Shown here: positions 41,824-49,575 of the stretch, piece after piece
Layout of the letters: each line of letters opens with the position of its first letter
How positions within the stretch are numbered: the stretch's first letter is position 1
From: Micromonospora sp. LH3U1
Lineage (GTDB): Bacteria > Actinomycetota > Actinomycetes > Mycobacteriales > Micromonosporaceae
Length of the DNA stretch: 64,000 nucleotides
Assembly (NCBI RefSeq): GCF_028475105.1
Contig: NZ_CP116936.1
Coordinates: 2,480,001-2,544,000 of the forward strand
Direction of reading: 5' to 3'
Notes under the pieces: model-generated
Database searches by the model: none
Seen by the model: the letters and a program-made list of their open reading frames with translations, nothing else
Told to the model about the DNA's origin: nothing
Made by a program: the position numbers and the translations under genes

Positions 41824-42018
41824 TCAGCGTCGGCGGCGTGCACGCAGGCCGAGCCAGAGCACCACCAGCCCGGCCAGCGCCACGAGCGGACCGAGCACCG
41901 CCCAGATCTTATCGTCGGTCATCACGCTGCCGCTGACGTAGCCGAGGCCCTGGACCGTCCACACCGCACCGATCACGACGGCCAGCAGGCCGAGGGTGAG
42001 CGAAAGCCAACCCCTCAT
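41824..42018 (-). CDS. Small conserved membrane protein
   Basis: A 64-residue protein with two helices: LSLTLGLLAVVIGAVWTVQG and IWAVLGPLVALAGLVVLWLG, a short loop (SGSVMTDDK) and a basic end (LRARRRR). This pattern is common in actinobacterial genomes as a hypothetical membrane protein. The ATG at 42018 has GGAGAGGGG upstream. Function unknown. Confidence 0.75.
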   Translation of the reverse strand: MRGWLSLTLGLLAVVIGAVWTVQGLGYVSGSVMTDDKIWAVLGPLVALAGLVVLWLGLRARRRR

Positions 42019-42106
42019 CGCGTCCCCTCTCCGCCGCCCGGGGCGGCGCGCCGCCCTCCAGCATCGCCGGCCGGGCAGCGCCACGCGAGCACCCCGGGTG
42101 CGCGGG

Positions 42107-43090
42107 TCACCACCGGTCGTGCACCTGCGGGCGGATCAGCTCGTCGTAGATCTCCCGTACGGCGGCCAACTGGCCGTCGCTGAGCGGCGACAGGGCCGCC
42201 GTGGCGGCGTTGCGCCGGGCCTGGTCAGCATCGCGGGCGCCGGGGATGACGACGGTGACGCCCGGCTGGTCCAACACCCAGCGCAGCGCGAACTGCGCCA
42301 TCGTGCGGTCCTCGTCGACCAGCGGAGCCAACCGGCGTACGGCGGCCAGGCCCCGCTCGAAGTCGACCCCGGAGAACGTCTCCCCGACGTCGAAGGCCGC
42401 GCCGTGCCGGTTGAAGTTGCGGTGGTCGTCGGCGGGGAACTCGGTGTGCTCGTCGTACCGGCCGGAGAGCAGGCCGCTGGCCAGCGGCACCCGGGCGATG
42501 ATGCCGACGCCGGCCGCCGCGGCGGCCGGCAGGACACGCTCCAGCGGCTTGTGGCGGACCGCGTTGAGGATGATCTGGACGCTCGCCACCCCCGGTCGGG
42601 CGATCGCGGTGAGGGCCTGATCGCAGGTCTCGACGCTGACGCCGTACCCGGCGATGGCCTTCTCGGCGACGAGGGTGTCCAGGCCGTCGAAGACCTCGTC
42701 GGAGGAGAAGACGGCGGTGGGCGGGCAGTGCAACTGGACCAGGTCCAGCGTGTCCATACCCAGGTTGGCCCGGGACCGGTCGGTCCACTGCCGGAAGTTG
42801 GCCAGGGTGTACGCCTCCGGCTGCTGCTCGACGCGGCGGCCCATCTTGGTGGCGACGGTCAGCCCGGCGTCGGGTCGGGAGCGCAGGAAGCGGCCGATGA
42901 GTTGTTCGCTGCGGCCGTCGCCGTACACGTCGGCGGTGTCGAGGAAGGTGACCCCGGAGTCCACGGCGGCGGCGAGCACGGCCATCGCGTCGGCCTCGCT
43001 GACGGTGCCCCAGTCCGCGCCGAGTTGCCAGGCGCCCAGGCCGACCGCTCCGACGGTCCGGCCGAGCCGGTTGAAGCTGCGCTGTTCCAT
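42107..43090 (-). CDS. Aldo/keto reductase
   Basis: A 327-residue TIM-barrel NADPH-dependent oxidoreductase. The catalytic tetrad can be read: Asp in FLDTADVYGDG, Tyr two residues on, Lys in VATKMGRR and His in VQLHCPPT. The C-terminal cofactor loop is VIPGARDADQARRN. It belongs to the general-stress AKR group (YhdN/IolS-like). Substrate unknown. It runs opposite to the methyltransferase gene, 84 bp away. Confidence 0.87.
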   Translation of the reverse strand: MEQRSFNRLGRTVGAVGLGAWQLGADWGTVSEADAMAVLAAAVDSGVTFLDTADVYGDGRSEQLIGRFLRSRPDAGLTVATKMGRRVEQQPEAYTLANFRQWTDRSRANLGMDTLDLVQLHCPPTAVFSSDEVFDGLDTLVAEKAIAGYGVSVETCDQALTAIARPGVASVQIILNAVRHKPLERVLPAAAAAGVGIIARVPLASGLLSGRYDEHTEFPADDHRNFNRHGAAFDVGETFSGVDFERGLAAVRRLAPLVDEDRTMAQFALRWVLDQPGVTVVIPGARDADQARRNAATAALSPLSDGQLAAVREIYDELIRPQVHDRW

Positions 43091-43174
43091 GCCCCGAGCC
43101 TAGTGATCGGGTTGTCACCCTGCCAGGCGAGCCGTACCTTGAAACAAGACGGACGTACGGTTTGGGAGGCTGTG

Positions 43175-43969
43175 ATGTGGGACCCGACGACCTACCTGCA
43201 CTTCGGCGACGAGCGGTCCCGGCCGTTCCACGACCTCGTCGCGCGGATCCCCGCCGCGCGGCCCCGGGCCGTGGTCGACCTCGGCTGCGGCCCCGGCCAG
43301 CTCACCGCCACCCTCGCCCAGCGCTGGCCGACCAGCCGGGTGCTCGGCCTGGACTCCTCACCCGAGATGATCGACCGGGCCGCCGCCCTCGGCGCTCCAG
43401 TCGACTTCGCGGTCGCCGACCTGCGCGACTGGCATCCGACCGGTGACGAGGACGTGGTGGTCAGCACCGCCGCGCTCCAGTGGGTGCCGGGCCACCAGGA
43501 GCTGCTGCGCCGCTGGGCCGGCGAGCTGCCCGCCGGGGCGTGGCTGGCCATGCAGGTCCCCGGCAACTTCGCCGCCGGATCGCACCGCGCCCTGCGCGAG
43601 GTCGCCGACCAGCCGGCCTGGCGCGCCGAGGTCGCCCCGCTACTGCGCGCGGACCCGGTCGACGACCCGGCCGACTATGCGGCGCTGCTGACCGCCGCCG
43701 GCTGCGCGGTGGACGCCTGGGAGACTACCTACGTGCACCTGCTGCCGGCTCGGCCCGCCGCCGAGCACCCGGTGCTGGCCTGGATGGAGGGCACGGCGCT
43801 GCGCCCGGTCCGGGCCGCACTGGACGCCGCCGGCTGGTCCGCCTTCCGGGCCGAGCTGGGGGTACGCCTCACCGCCGAGTACCCGGTGCGGCAGGGTCAG
43901 GTGTACTTCCCGTTCCGCCGCGTCTTCGTCGTCGCCCGCACCGGCGACCGTGCCCAGGAGAACCCGTGA
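43175..43969 (+). CDS. SAM-dependent methyltransferase, trans-aconitate 2-methyltransferase type
   Basis: A 264-residue class I methyltransferase. MWDPTTYLHFGDERSRPFHDL opens as in Tam, followed by AVVDLGCGPGQLTATLA (motif I), VLGLDSSPEMIDRA (motif II) and DVVVSTAALQWVPG (motif IV) with VPGNFAAGSHRALRE after it. Known Tam esterifies trans-aconitate, an inhibitor of the TCA cycle. ATG 43175 has GGGAGG at 5 nt. The stop overlaps the GTG of the deaminase (GTGA). Confidence 0.83.
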   Translation: MWDPTTYLHFGDERSRPFHDLVARIPAARPRAVVDLGCGPGQLTATLAQRWPTSRVLGLDSSPEMIDRAAALGAPVDFAVADLRDWHPTGDEDVVVSTAALQWVPGHQELLRRWAGELPAGAWLAMQVPGNFAAGSHRALREVADQPAWRAEVAPLLRADPVDDPADYAALLTAAGCAVDAWETTYVHLLPARPAAEHPVLAWMEGTALRPVRAALDAAGWSAFRAELGVRLTAEYPVRQGQVYFPFRRVFVVARTGDRAQENP

Positions 43970-44988
43970 CCGACCTGCCCACCTTCATCGCCGGCCTGCC
44001 CAAGGTGGAGCTGCACGTGCACCACGTCGGCTCCGCCTCGCCCCGGATCGTCGCCGAGCTGGCCGCCCGCCACGAGGGACGCACCCCCGTGCCGGCCGAC
44101 CCGGAGACGCTCGCCACCTACTTCGAGTTCCGCGACTTCGCGCACTTCATCGAGGTCTACCTGAGCGTGGTGGACCTCATCCGCGACCCGGAGGACGTCT
44201 GGATCCTCACCCACGAGGTGGCCCGGGAGCTGGCCCGCCAACAGGTCCGGTACGCGGAGCTGACCATCACCCCGTACTCGCACGTTCGGCGGGGCATCCC
44301 CGCGCCGGCGTTCTGTGAGGCGATCGAGGACGCCCGCAGGCGTGCCCTGGCCGACTTCGGCATCGAACTGCGCTGGTGCTTCGACATCCCCGGTGAGGCT
44401 GGCCTGCCGGCAGCCGAGGAGACGCTGCGCATCGCCGTGGAGGAGCGCCCGGACGGGTTGATCAGCTTCGGTCTGGGCGGCCCGGAGATCGGCGTACCCC
44501 GGCCGCAGTTCCGGCCCTACTTCGACCAGGCCCGCGCCGCCGGTCTGCGCTCGGTGCCGCACGCCGGGGAGACCACCGGCCCGCAGACGATCTGGGACGC
44601 GCTGAACGAGCTGGGCGCCGAGCGGATCGGGCACGGCATCTCCGCCGCCCAGGACCCGGAGCTGCTCGCGTACCTGGCCGAGCGGCAGATCGGGATGGAG
44701 GTCTGCCCGACGTCGAACGTACGGACCCGGGCGGTGGCCTCCATCGACGAGCACCCGCTGCCCCGACTGGTCGAGGCCGGGCTGCTGGTCACCATCAACT
44801 CCGACGACCCGCCGATGTTCGGCACGACCCTCAACGACGAGTACGCGGTCGCGGCCCGTCTGCTCGGGGCCGGCCCCGAGGGCCTGGCCGGGTTGGCCCG
44901 CAACGCGGTGACCGCGTCCTTCCTCGACCCCGCCGGCAAGCAGCGGATCACGGCCGAGATCGACGCCTACCTCGCCACCGCCGGCTGA
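43966..44988 (+). CDS. add: Adenosine deaminase family protein
   Basis: A 340-residue amidohydrolase barrel. Metal and active-site motifs are in order: KVELHVHHVGS (HxH), the Gly-rich FGLGGPEIG, HAGETTGP (metal His and catalytic Glu), ERIGHGISA and INSDDPPMF (metal Asp). The family deaminates adenosine to inosine; the HVHHVGSASP variant marks the actinobacterial branch with longer loops. It is coupled to the upstream methyltransferase gene by a GTGA overlap, though no metabolic link is obvious. Confidence 0.87.
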   Translation: MTDLPTFIAGLPKVELHVHHVGSASPRIVAELAARHEGRTPVPADPETLATYFEFRDFAHFIEVYLSVVDLIRDPEDVWILTHEVARELARQQVRYAELTITPYSHVRRGIPAPAFCEAIEDARRRALADFGIELRWCFDIPGEAGLPAAEETLRIAVEERPDGLISFGLGGPEIGVPRPQFRPYFDQARAAGLRSVPHAGETTGPQTIWDALNELGAERIGHGISAAQDPELLAYLAERQIGMEVCPTSNVRTRAVASIDEHPLPRLVEAGLLVTINSDDPPMFGTTLNDEYAVAARLLGAGPEGLAGLARNAVTASFLDPAGKQRITAEIDAYLATAG

Positions 44989-45005
44989 GCCGATCGGTGA
45001 GCAGG

Positions 45006-45056
45006 GCGCGCGGCGGGAGCGTGGGTGTGGGGGGACCTGAGACTCCCGCCGCGCGC
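45006..45056. terminator. GC-rich hairpin between convergent deaminase and kinase genes
   Basis: A perfect 14-bp stem (GCGCGCGGCGGGAG, 45006-45019 with 45043-45056). A weaker stem (45063-45070 with 45091-45099) follows. The gap 44989-45209 holds no gene. Confidence 0.7.
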
Positions 45057-45209
45057 GCGGCTCCACCGGCCGGGGGTGCGTGGTGCGCTCGACCGGTGGA
45101 ACTGGTGGGTTCGTGCTCTGATCCTGTCAGTCCGTGGCCGATCCAACGCGGTCGTTAACCGCGATCTAAGGAAGACTTGCGCCGGCGCACAGCCCGGGGT
45201 CGGCCCGGG

Positions 45210-46646
45210 TCAGTCGTCGGTGGGGCGCTGGCGCGGCCAGCGACGTCCGCTGGTCTTCGTGTCCCGTGCGTCGCGTGCCATCCGGCCGACCAGACCGAAG
45301 CGACTGACCTGCCGGGGCGTCGCCTCCGGGTCGGCGAGCAGCATCACCACGCTGGCCCCGCCCAGCCGGGCGCGGTCGATGCTCACCGAGCCGTTGGCCT
45401 GCAACGCCACCCGCTTGGCGATGTCCAGGCCGAGCCCTGTCGAACCCTGGTCGCTGGTCCCCCGGCGCAGGGCCCGGTCCGGGTTGGCGATGCCGGGACC
45501 GGCGTCGTCGATCCGGATCGCCACGTAACCGTCGCGCCGGGACACGGCGACCTCGAACGCGGTGCCCTGCGGGGTGTAGCGGAAGACGTTGCCGATCACC
45601 GCGTCCAGCGCGGCGGCCAACTCGGCGCGCGGCACCGGCGCCGGGATGCGCAGCTGGGCGCCGTTCACCCGGTGCGGCCGGTTCTGGTCGCCGGCCAGCG
45701 CGGCCCAGAACACCATCCGGTCACGGACCACTTCGCTGACGTCGCACATCGCCGGTCCGGCCTCGTGGGCCACCGCCTTGCGGGTGGTCTTGATGAGCAC
45801 GTCGATCTCACCCTCCAGGGTGACGATCGCCTGCCGGATCCGCCGGATGCCGCGGAGCCGGTCCAGCTCGGCCGGGCTGAACGAACCCACGCTGGTGTCG
45901 TCGGACTCCAACGCCTCCGCGTCCAACCGCAGCACCGTCAACGGGGTACGCAGACGGTGCGACAGGTCGGCCACCAACTCCCGCTCGTCGGTGCGGGCCG
46001 CGTCCAGCCGGTCGGCCATCCGGTTGAAGGCGTACCCGGCCTCGGCCAGCTCGCGGGGACCGGTCGGCTCGATGCGTACGCCCACGTCGCCGTCGCCGAT
46101 GGAGAGCGCGGCCTTGACCAGACCCCGGGTCGAGTCCACCGCGCGGGCGGCGACCCGGTCGACCACCAGCACCGCCGCGCCCGCCATCGCCGCGCCGACC
46201 GCGAACAGCAGCAGCCAGGTGCCGCCAGCACCCTCGCCCAGCGTCGAATCCGGGAGGAACACCTCGACCACGGCAGTCCGGTCACCGAGGACGACCGGGT
46301 CGAGCCGAACCACTCCGCCGTCGACGTCGACGACCATCGACCGTCGGTCGGCACGAGCCCGGTCCAGGTCGCTGTCGCTGGCCCGACCTGCGGATTCGTC
46401 CAGCCCCAGCCCGTGCACCACCGGTCGGGTCGGTGCACCCTCGGCGCTGGCGACCACGGCACGCTCGACGACCACCGGGTCGGTGCTCACCGCCAGTGCG
46501 CCGGTCACCAGCGCGCTGCGCCTGGCCGCGTCGGCGATCGCCTTGTCCCGGCTCTGCTCACGCAGGCTGAGCCCGAGCGGAATCAGGAACGCGAGCGCGA
46601 CGAGACTGCACATGCCGGCCGTGAGCAGGGCCAGCGCTGTCCTCAG
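45210..46646 (-). CDS. Two-component sensor histidine kinase
   Basis: A 478-residue membrane kinase. TM1 is residues 3-25 (ALLTAGMCSLVALAFLIPLG), an extracytoplasmic sensor of about 115 residues follows, TM2 is near 143-163, then HAMP, then the dimerisation helix with the phospho-His in VADLSHRLRTPLTVLR, and a HATPase domain (IRIDDAGPGI, GSTGLGLDIAKRVA). The best start is unusual: CTG at 46646 overlaps the response regulator stop and has GGTGG at 7 nt; the first ATG (46613) lies in the middle of TM1 and has no site. It is coupled to the regulator. Confidence 0.85.
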   Translation of the reverse strand: MRTALALLTAGMCSLVALAFLIPLGLSLREQSRDKAIADAARRSALVTGALAVSTDPVVVERAVVASAEGAPTRPVVHGLGLDESAGRASDSDLDRARADRRSMVVDVDGGVVRLDPVVLGDRTAVVEVFLPDSTLGEGAGGTWLLLFAVGAAMAGAAVLVVDRVAARAVDSTRGLVKAALSIGDGDVGVRIEPTGPRELAEAGYAFNRMADRLDAARTDERELVADLSHRLRTPLTVLRLDAEALESDDTSVGSFSPAELDRLRGIRRIRQAIVTLEGEIDVLIKTTRKAVAHEAGPAMCDVSEVVRDRMVFWAALAGDQNRPHRVNGAQLRIPAPVPRAELAAALDAVIGNVFRYTPQGTAFEVAVSRRDGYVAIRIDDAGPGIANPDRALRRGTSDQGSTGLGLDIAKRVALQANGSVSIDRARLGGASVVMLLADPEATPRQVSRFGLVGRMARDARDTKTSGRRWPRQRPTDD

Positions 46647-47332
46647 TCCGGTGCCACCAGCCGGAACCCGACCCCCCGCACGGTGCGCAGGTAGCGCGGC
46701 TTCGCCGCGGACTCGCCCATCTTTCTGCGGAGCCAGTACAGGTGAACGTCGATGGTCTGATCCTCGCCGACCGATGGCTGCCGCCATACCTCCTCCAAAA
46801 GTTCCCGGCGGGACACTACCCGCCCGGGTCGCGCGGCGAGATACGCCAGCAGGTCGAATTCCTTGCGGGTCAGCGCCAGCGGCTCCCCGTCGAGCTGGGC
46901 GCTGCGCTCGCCCACGTCCACCCGTAGCCCGCCGACGCTGTGCACCGCGGGCTGCACCGTCCGGCTGGCCCGGCCGGCCCGACGCAGCACGGTGGTGATC
47001 CGCGCGTCCAGGTGCGCCCCGGTGAACGGCTTGACCATGTAGTCGTCGGCGCCCGCGCGTAGCAGTTTGACCACCGACTGCTCGTCGTCCCGGGCGGTGG
47101 CGATGATGATCGGGACGTCGGTGATGCCGCGCAGCATCCGCAGCGCGTCCGAGCCGTCCAGGTCGGGCAGACCGAGGTCGAGGACCACCAGGTCGGGTGT
47201 CTCCGCGGCGACCCGACGCAGGGCATCCAACGCCGTACCCACGGCGTGCACGGCATGCCCCCGGTCGGTGAGGGACCGCAGCATCGCGCCGCGTACGACG
47301 TGATCGTCTTCGACCAGGAGCACGGAGGCCAC
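46643..47332 (-). CDS. OmpR-family response regulator
   Basis: A 229-residue regulator. Receiver: ASVLLVEDDHVVRGAM with the acidic pair, phospho-acceptor Asp in LVVLDLGLPDLDG, switch Thr in IIATARDDE and Lys in YMVKPFTGAHLD. Winged helix: LTRKEFDLLAYLAARPGRVVSRRELL and DVHLYWLRRKMGE. It works with the downstream kinase. The GTG at 47332 begins the conserved fold directly; no strong ribosome site. The 73-bp divergent region shared with the ADP-ribosylglycohydrolase gene contains a direct repeat. Confidence 0.88.
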   Translation of the reverse strand: MASVLLVEDDHVVRGAMLRSLTDRGHAVHAVGTALDALRRVAAETPDLVVLDLGLPDLDGSDALRMLRGITDVPIIIATARDDEQSVVKLLRAGADDYMVKPFTGAHLDARITTVLRRAGRASRTVQPAVHSVGGLRVDVGERSAQLDGEPLALTRKEFDLLAYLAARPGRVVSRRELLEEVWRQPSVGEDQTIDVHLYWLRRKMGESAAKPRYLRTVRGVGFRLVAPD

Positions 47333-47348
47333 GACAAGACCGTACTTG

Positions 47349-47386
47349 GCCTGGCAAGTCGATCGCGTTGCGACGTGCCTGGCAAG
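47349..47386. promoter_or_regulatory. Direct repeat GCCTGGCAAG in the divergent spacer
   Basis: Two identical 10-bp copies at 47349-47358 and 47377-47386, 28 bp apart, in the 73-bp region between the response regulator and the ADP-ribosylglycohydrolase gene. OmpR-type regulators bind direct repeats, so autoregulation and control of the neighbour are possible; the spacing is wider than the usual 10-11 bp. Confidence 0.35.
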
Positions 47387-47405
47387 CGGGCAAGCTGGTA
47401 CGACG

Positions 47406-48326
47406 ATGTCGTTCACCCTGTTCGCCGATGCCCGCCTGGCGCTCGCCCGGGACAGCCTCGCCGGCCTCTCCACCGGCGACGCGCTCGGCGCGCAGTATTT
47501 CCTGTCCGGGTCGCCGCCTGCGGATCTCGACGTGGACGCACTGCCACCGGCGCCGTGGGAGTGGACCGACGACACCGAGATGGCCTGCTCGGTCCTCGCC
47601 GAGCTGGCCGACTCCGGCGGCATCGACCGGGACCGGCTGGCCCTGGCCTTCGCCGAGCGTTGCGCCCCACGCCGGGGGTACGGCACCGGCGCGATGCTGA
47701 TCCTGCGGCTGATCCGCACCGGCACCCCGTGGCCGCTGGCCGCCGCGTCGGCCTTTGACGGTCAGGGCTCGTGCGGCAATGGTGCGGCGATGCGGGTCGG
47801 CCCGTTGGGCGCGTACTTCGCCGACTCGACCGCGCGTGCCGCGGCCCAGGCCCACGCCTCAGCCGAGGTGACGCACGCGCACCCAGAGGGGATCGCGGGT
47901 GCTGTCGCGGTGGCTGTCGCCGCCGCGCTGGCCGCCCAGGCCCGCCTCGACGGGCACCGGCCGGCCCCGGAGCGGCTGCTCGCCGGGATCGCCGCGGCGC
48001 TCGATTCGGGCACCGAGGTACACCGAGGCGTGAGCCGGGCGGCCGGGCTGCTCGGTCGGCCGCTGCCCCGGGTGGTGGCGGCGCTCGGCAACGGCTCCCG
48101 GGTGACCGCCCAGGACACCGTCGGGTTCACCCTCTGGGTGGCGGCAACCCACCTCGACGACTATCCGGCGGCGATCCGGACGTGCGTGCAGGCCGGCGGG
48201 GACGTGGACACCACGGCCGCCATCGTCGGGGCGGTGGTGGCGGCGTACACCGGCGTCGGCACCGCCGGGGGCGTGCCCGAGTCGTGGCTGGCCGCCCGCG
48301 AGCCGCTACCGACCTGGCTGCCCTGA
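47406..48326 (+). CDS. ADP-ribosylglycohydrolase family protein
   Basis: A 306-residue all-helical hydrolase of the DraG/ARH family. Metal ligands are visible: GDALGAQY near 24, EWTDDTEMACSVL near 57 (TDDT), and AGGDVDTTAAIVGAV near 272 (the D-x-D-T pair). SCGNGAAMRVGPLG marks the catalytic loop. It removes ADP-ribose from proteins or cleaves related ADP-ribosyl compounds; the target is unknown. Divergent from the two-component genes. A nine-base tandem repeat follows its stop. Confidence 0.87.
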   Translation: MSFTLFADARLALARDSLAGLSTGDALGAQYFLSGSPPADLDVDALPPAPWEWTDDTEMACSVLAELADSGGIDRDRLALAFAERCAPRRGYGTGAMLILRLIRTGTPWPLAAASAFDGQGSCGNGAAMRVGPLGAYFADSTARAAAQAHASAEVTHAHPEGIAGAVAVAVAAALAAQARLDGHRPAPERLLAGIAAALDSGTEVHRGVSRAAGLLGRPLPRVVAALGNGSRVTAQDTVGFTLWVAATHLDDYPAAIRTCVQAGGDVDTTAAIVGAVVAAYTGVGTAGGVPESWLAAREPLPTWLP

Positions 48327-48329
48327 CCA

Positions 48330-48392
48330 CCCGGCCTGCCCGGCCTGCCCGGCCTGCCCGGCCTGCCCGGCCTGCCCGGCCTGCCCGGTCTG
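48330..48392. repeat. 9-bp tandem repeat, seven copies
   Basis: CCCGGCCTG repeats seven times (the last copy has one T for C), directly after the ADP-ribosylglycohydrolase stop. Non-coding as far as I can see; a likely slippage tract. Confidence 0.9.
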
Positions 48393-48433
48393 GGCCGCCG
48401 CCTGGCCTGGCCGCCCGAGCAGCCCGGGCCATG

Positions 48434-48506
48434 ATCGACTCGGGTTTCTGCAAATCGGGGTGTCCGTGTGGCGTTGATGCCGCGGTTTCCGGGAACCCGA
48501 GTGGAT
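48434..48506. terminator. Inverted repeat at convergent gene ends
   Basis: Arms 48434-48446 and 48494-48506 pair over 13 bp with one mismatch (ATCGACTCGGGTT). The loop is 47 nt, long for an intrinsic terminator. It ends on the stop codon of the YcnI-like gene. Confidence 0.4.
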
Positions 48507-49387
48507 CACCGAGATGACGCGGAAACGGCGGGGGCCTCGTCCTTGTCCGTGCGGCCGGTCACCTCGGCGGGCGTCGCGGCGTCGTCCTCGTCCGGTCCGC
48601 CGGTCACCTCGGCGAGCGCCGTGGCCTCGGCTGGGTCGCGCCGGCGCCAGCGGCTGACCAGCCAACCGATCGCCGCGCCGCCGCCCAATCCGGCCAGCAG
48701 CCCGGCGGCCAACATCCCGTCGGCGCTACCGGACTCCTCGTCCGCGCCGCCCGCACCAGCGGCCGGGGCGTCGACACGGTTGTCCGGAGCAGCCGGCGCA
48801 CCGGCCGCCGGGGCGCCGTGGCCGCCGTGTCCGACCGGACCCGCCGCTCCAGCGGCCGCCGGCAGCAGGGTGAGCACCGGGGCCCGGTGCGCGCCGTCGG
48901 CGTCCGCCCAGCGGACCACCGTGCCGTCGGCGTACGTCTGGACGACCTCGAAGGCGAGTCGCTCCGCCTGCGGCAGCGGGCCCATGGACAGCGCCAGCCG
49001 GGCCGGGCCGGCCGGGCTCTCGCCGACCCGGACCCAGGTCACCGCGGTGGTCACCGTGCTCACCCCGGTGGAGTGGAGGCCAGCCACCGGACGATCCAGC
49101 GTACGAGAGCTGATCTTGGGTGCCCAGCCGTCGACCGACATCGGGTAGACCTCGGCGACCGGTGCGTCGGCCGGCAACTTGACCTCGATCTGGCGGGTCT
49201 TCGTGCCGGCACGCTCCTCCGGCACGATGAACTCCAGGCGTACGGCGTCGCCCTGCCGAGCCTCGGTCGGGGTCGTCGTCACGTCCGCCGCGTACGCCGA
49301 ACCGGGCCAGAGCAGCAGCCCGGCGGCGGTCAGCGCGGTCACCGCCGCGATCCGCCTCCGGCGCCCACCGCCGTGCGTGCTCGCCAT
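48506..49387 (-). CDS. YcnI-like (DUF1775) exported protein
   Basis: A 293-residue precursor. Signal peptide: basic GGGRRRRIAAV, hydrophobic core and cleavage near SAYA-AD at residue 34. The DUF1775 domain covers about 35-180: VTTTPTEARQGDAVRLEFIV, VEVYPMSVDGWAPK-like strand, and GPLPQAERLAFEVVQTYADG with WADADGAHRAPVL. YcnI-type proteins bind copper through the first mature residues; here the mature start is Ala-Asp, not the His of YcnI, so copper binding is doubtful. A His/Ala/Pro linker leads to a C-terminal membrane helix (LAAGLLAGLGGGAAIGWLV) and acidic tail. Confidence 0.8.
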   Translation of the reverse strand: MASTHGGGRRRRIAAVTALTAAGLLLWPGSAYAADVTTTPTEARQGDAVRLEFIVPEERAGTKTRQIEVKLPADAPVAEVYPMSVDGWAPKISSRTLDRPVAGLHSTGVSTVTTAVTWVRVGESPAGPARLALSMGPLPQAERLAFEVVQTYADGTVVRWADADGAHRAPVLTLLPAAAGAAGPVGHGGHGAPAAGAPAAPDNRVDAPAAGAGGADEESGSADGMLAAGLLAGLGGGAAIGWLVSRWRRRDPAEATALAEVTGGPDEDDAATPAEVTGRTDKDEAPAVSASSR

Positions 49388-49481
49388 CTTGTGCCCCCAT
49401 CCGTGTCGACGCGACCGGCACCGGTTCCGGCCACACCTGGTAGTTCGGCTCCGAGGCGCGAAAGGTTCAACGTCGGCCGTC

Positions 49482-49498
49482 AGGAAGGTGCCCTTCCT
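49482..49498. repeat. Short palindrome AGGAAGG-TGC-CCTTCCT before thrS
   Basis: Perfect 7-bp arms and a 3-nt spacer, 78 bp before the thrS start. It could be an operator or the base of a small leader hairpin. I see no T-box features. Confidence 0.4.
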
Positions 49499-49575
49499 TA
49501 CCGCGGGTGGGTGGACCGATAGCATCGGCAGGGGCCGAGGATCGGCACCGTTTCGTACTGCTTGGAGGAGTCACC

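Noticed and set aside
47333..47855. Extension of the kinase and regulator frames into 800-residue proteins
   Set aside because: The upstream parts overlap the ADP-ribosylglycohydrolase gene and encode Arg/Pro-rich sequence; receiver and kinase folds begin much later.
47406..48326. Toxin-antitoxin module with the ADP-ribosylglycohydrolase as antitoxin
   Set aside because: No ADP-ribosyltransferase (DarT-like) gene is adjacent and the protein is of the DraG type, not the macrodomain DarG type.
48330..48392. CRISPR-like array
   Set aside because: The 9-bp units are contiguous with no spacers and no cas genes are present.
49388..49575. T-box riboswitch before thrS
   Set aside because: No specifier loop, T-box core or antiterminator pair is visible in the 188-bp leader; only a short palindrome.
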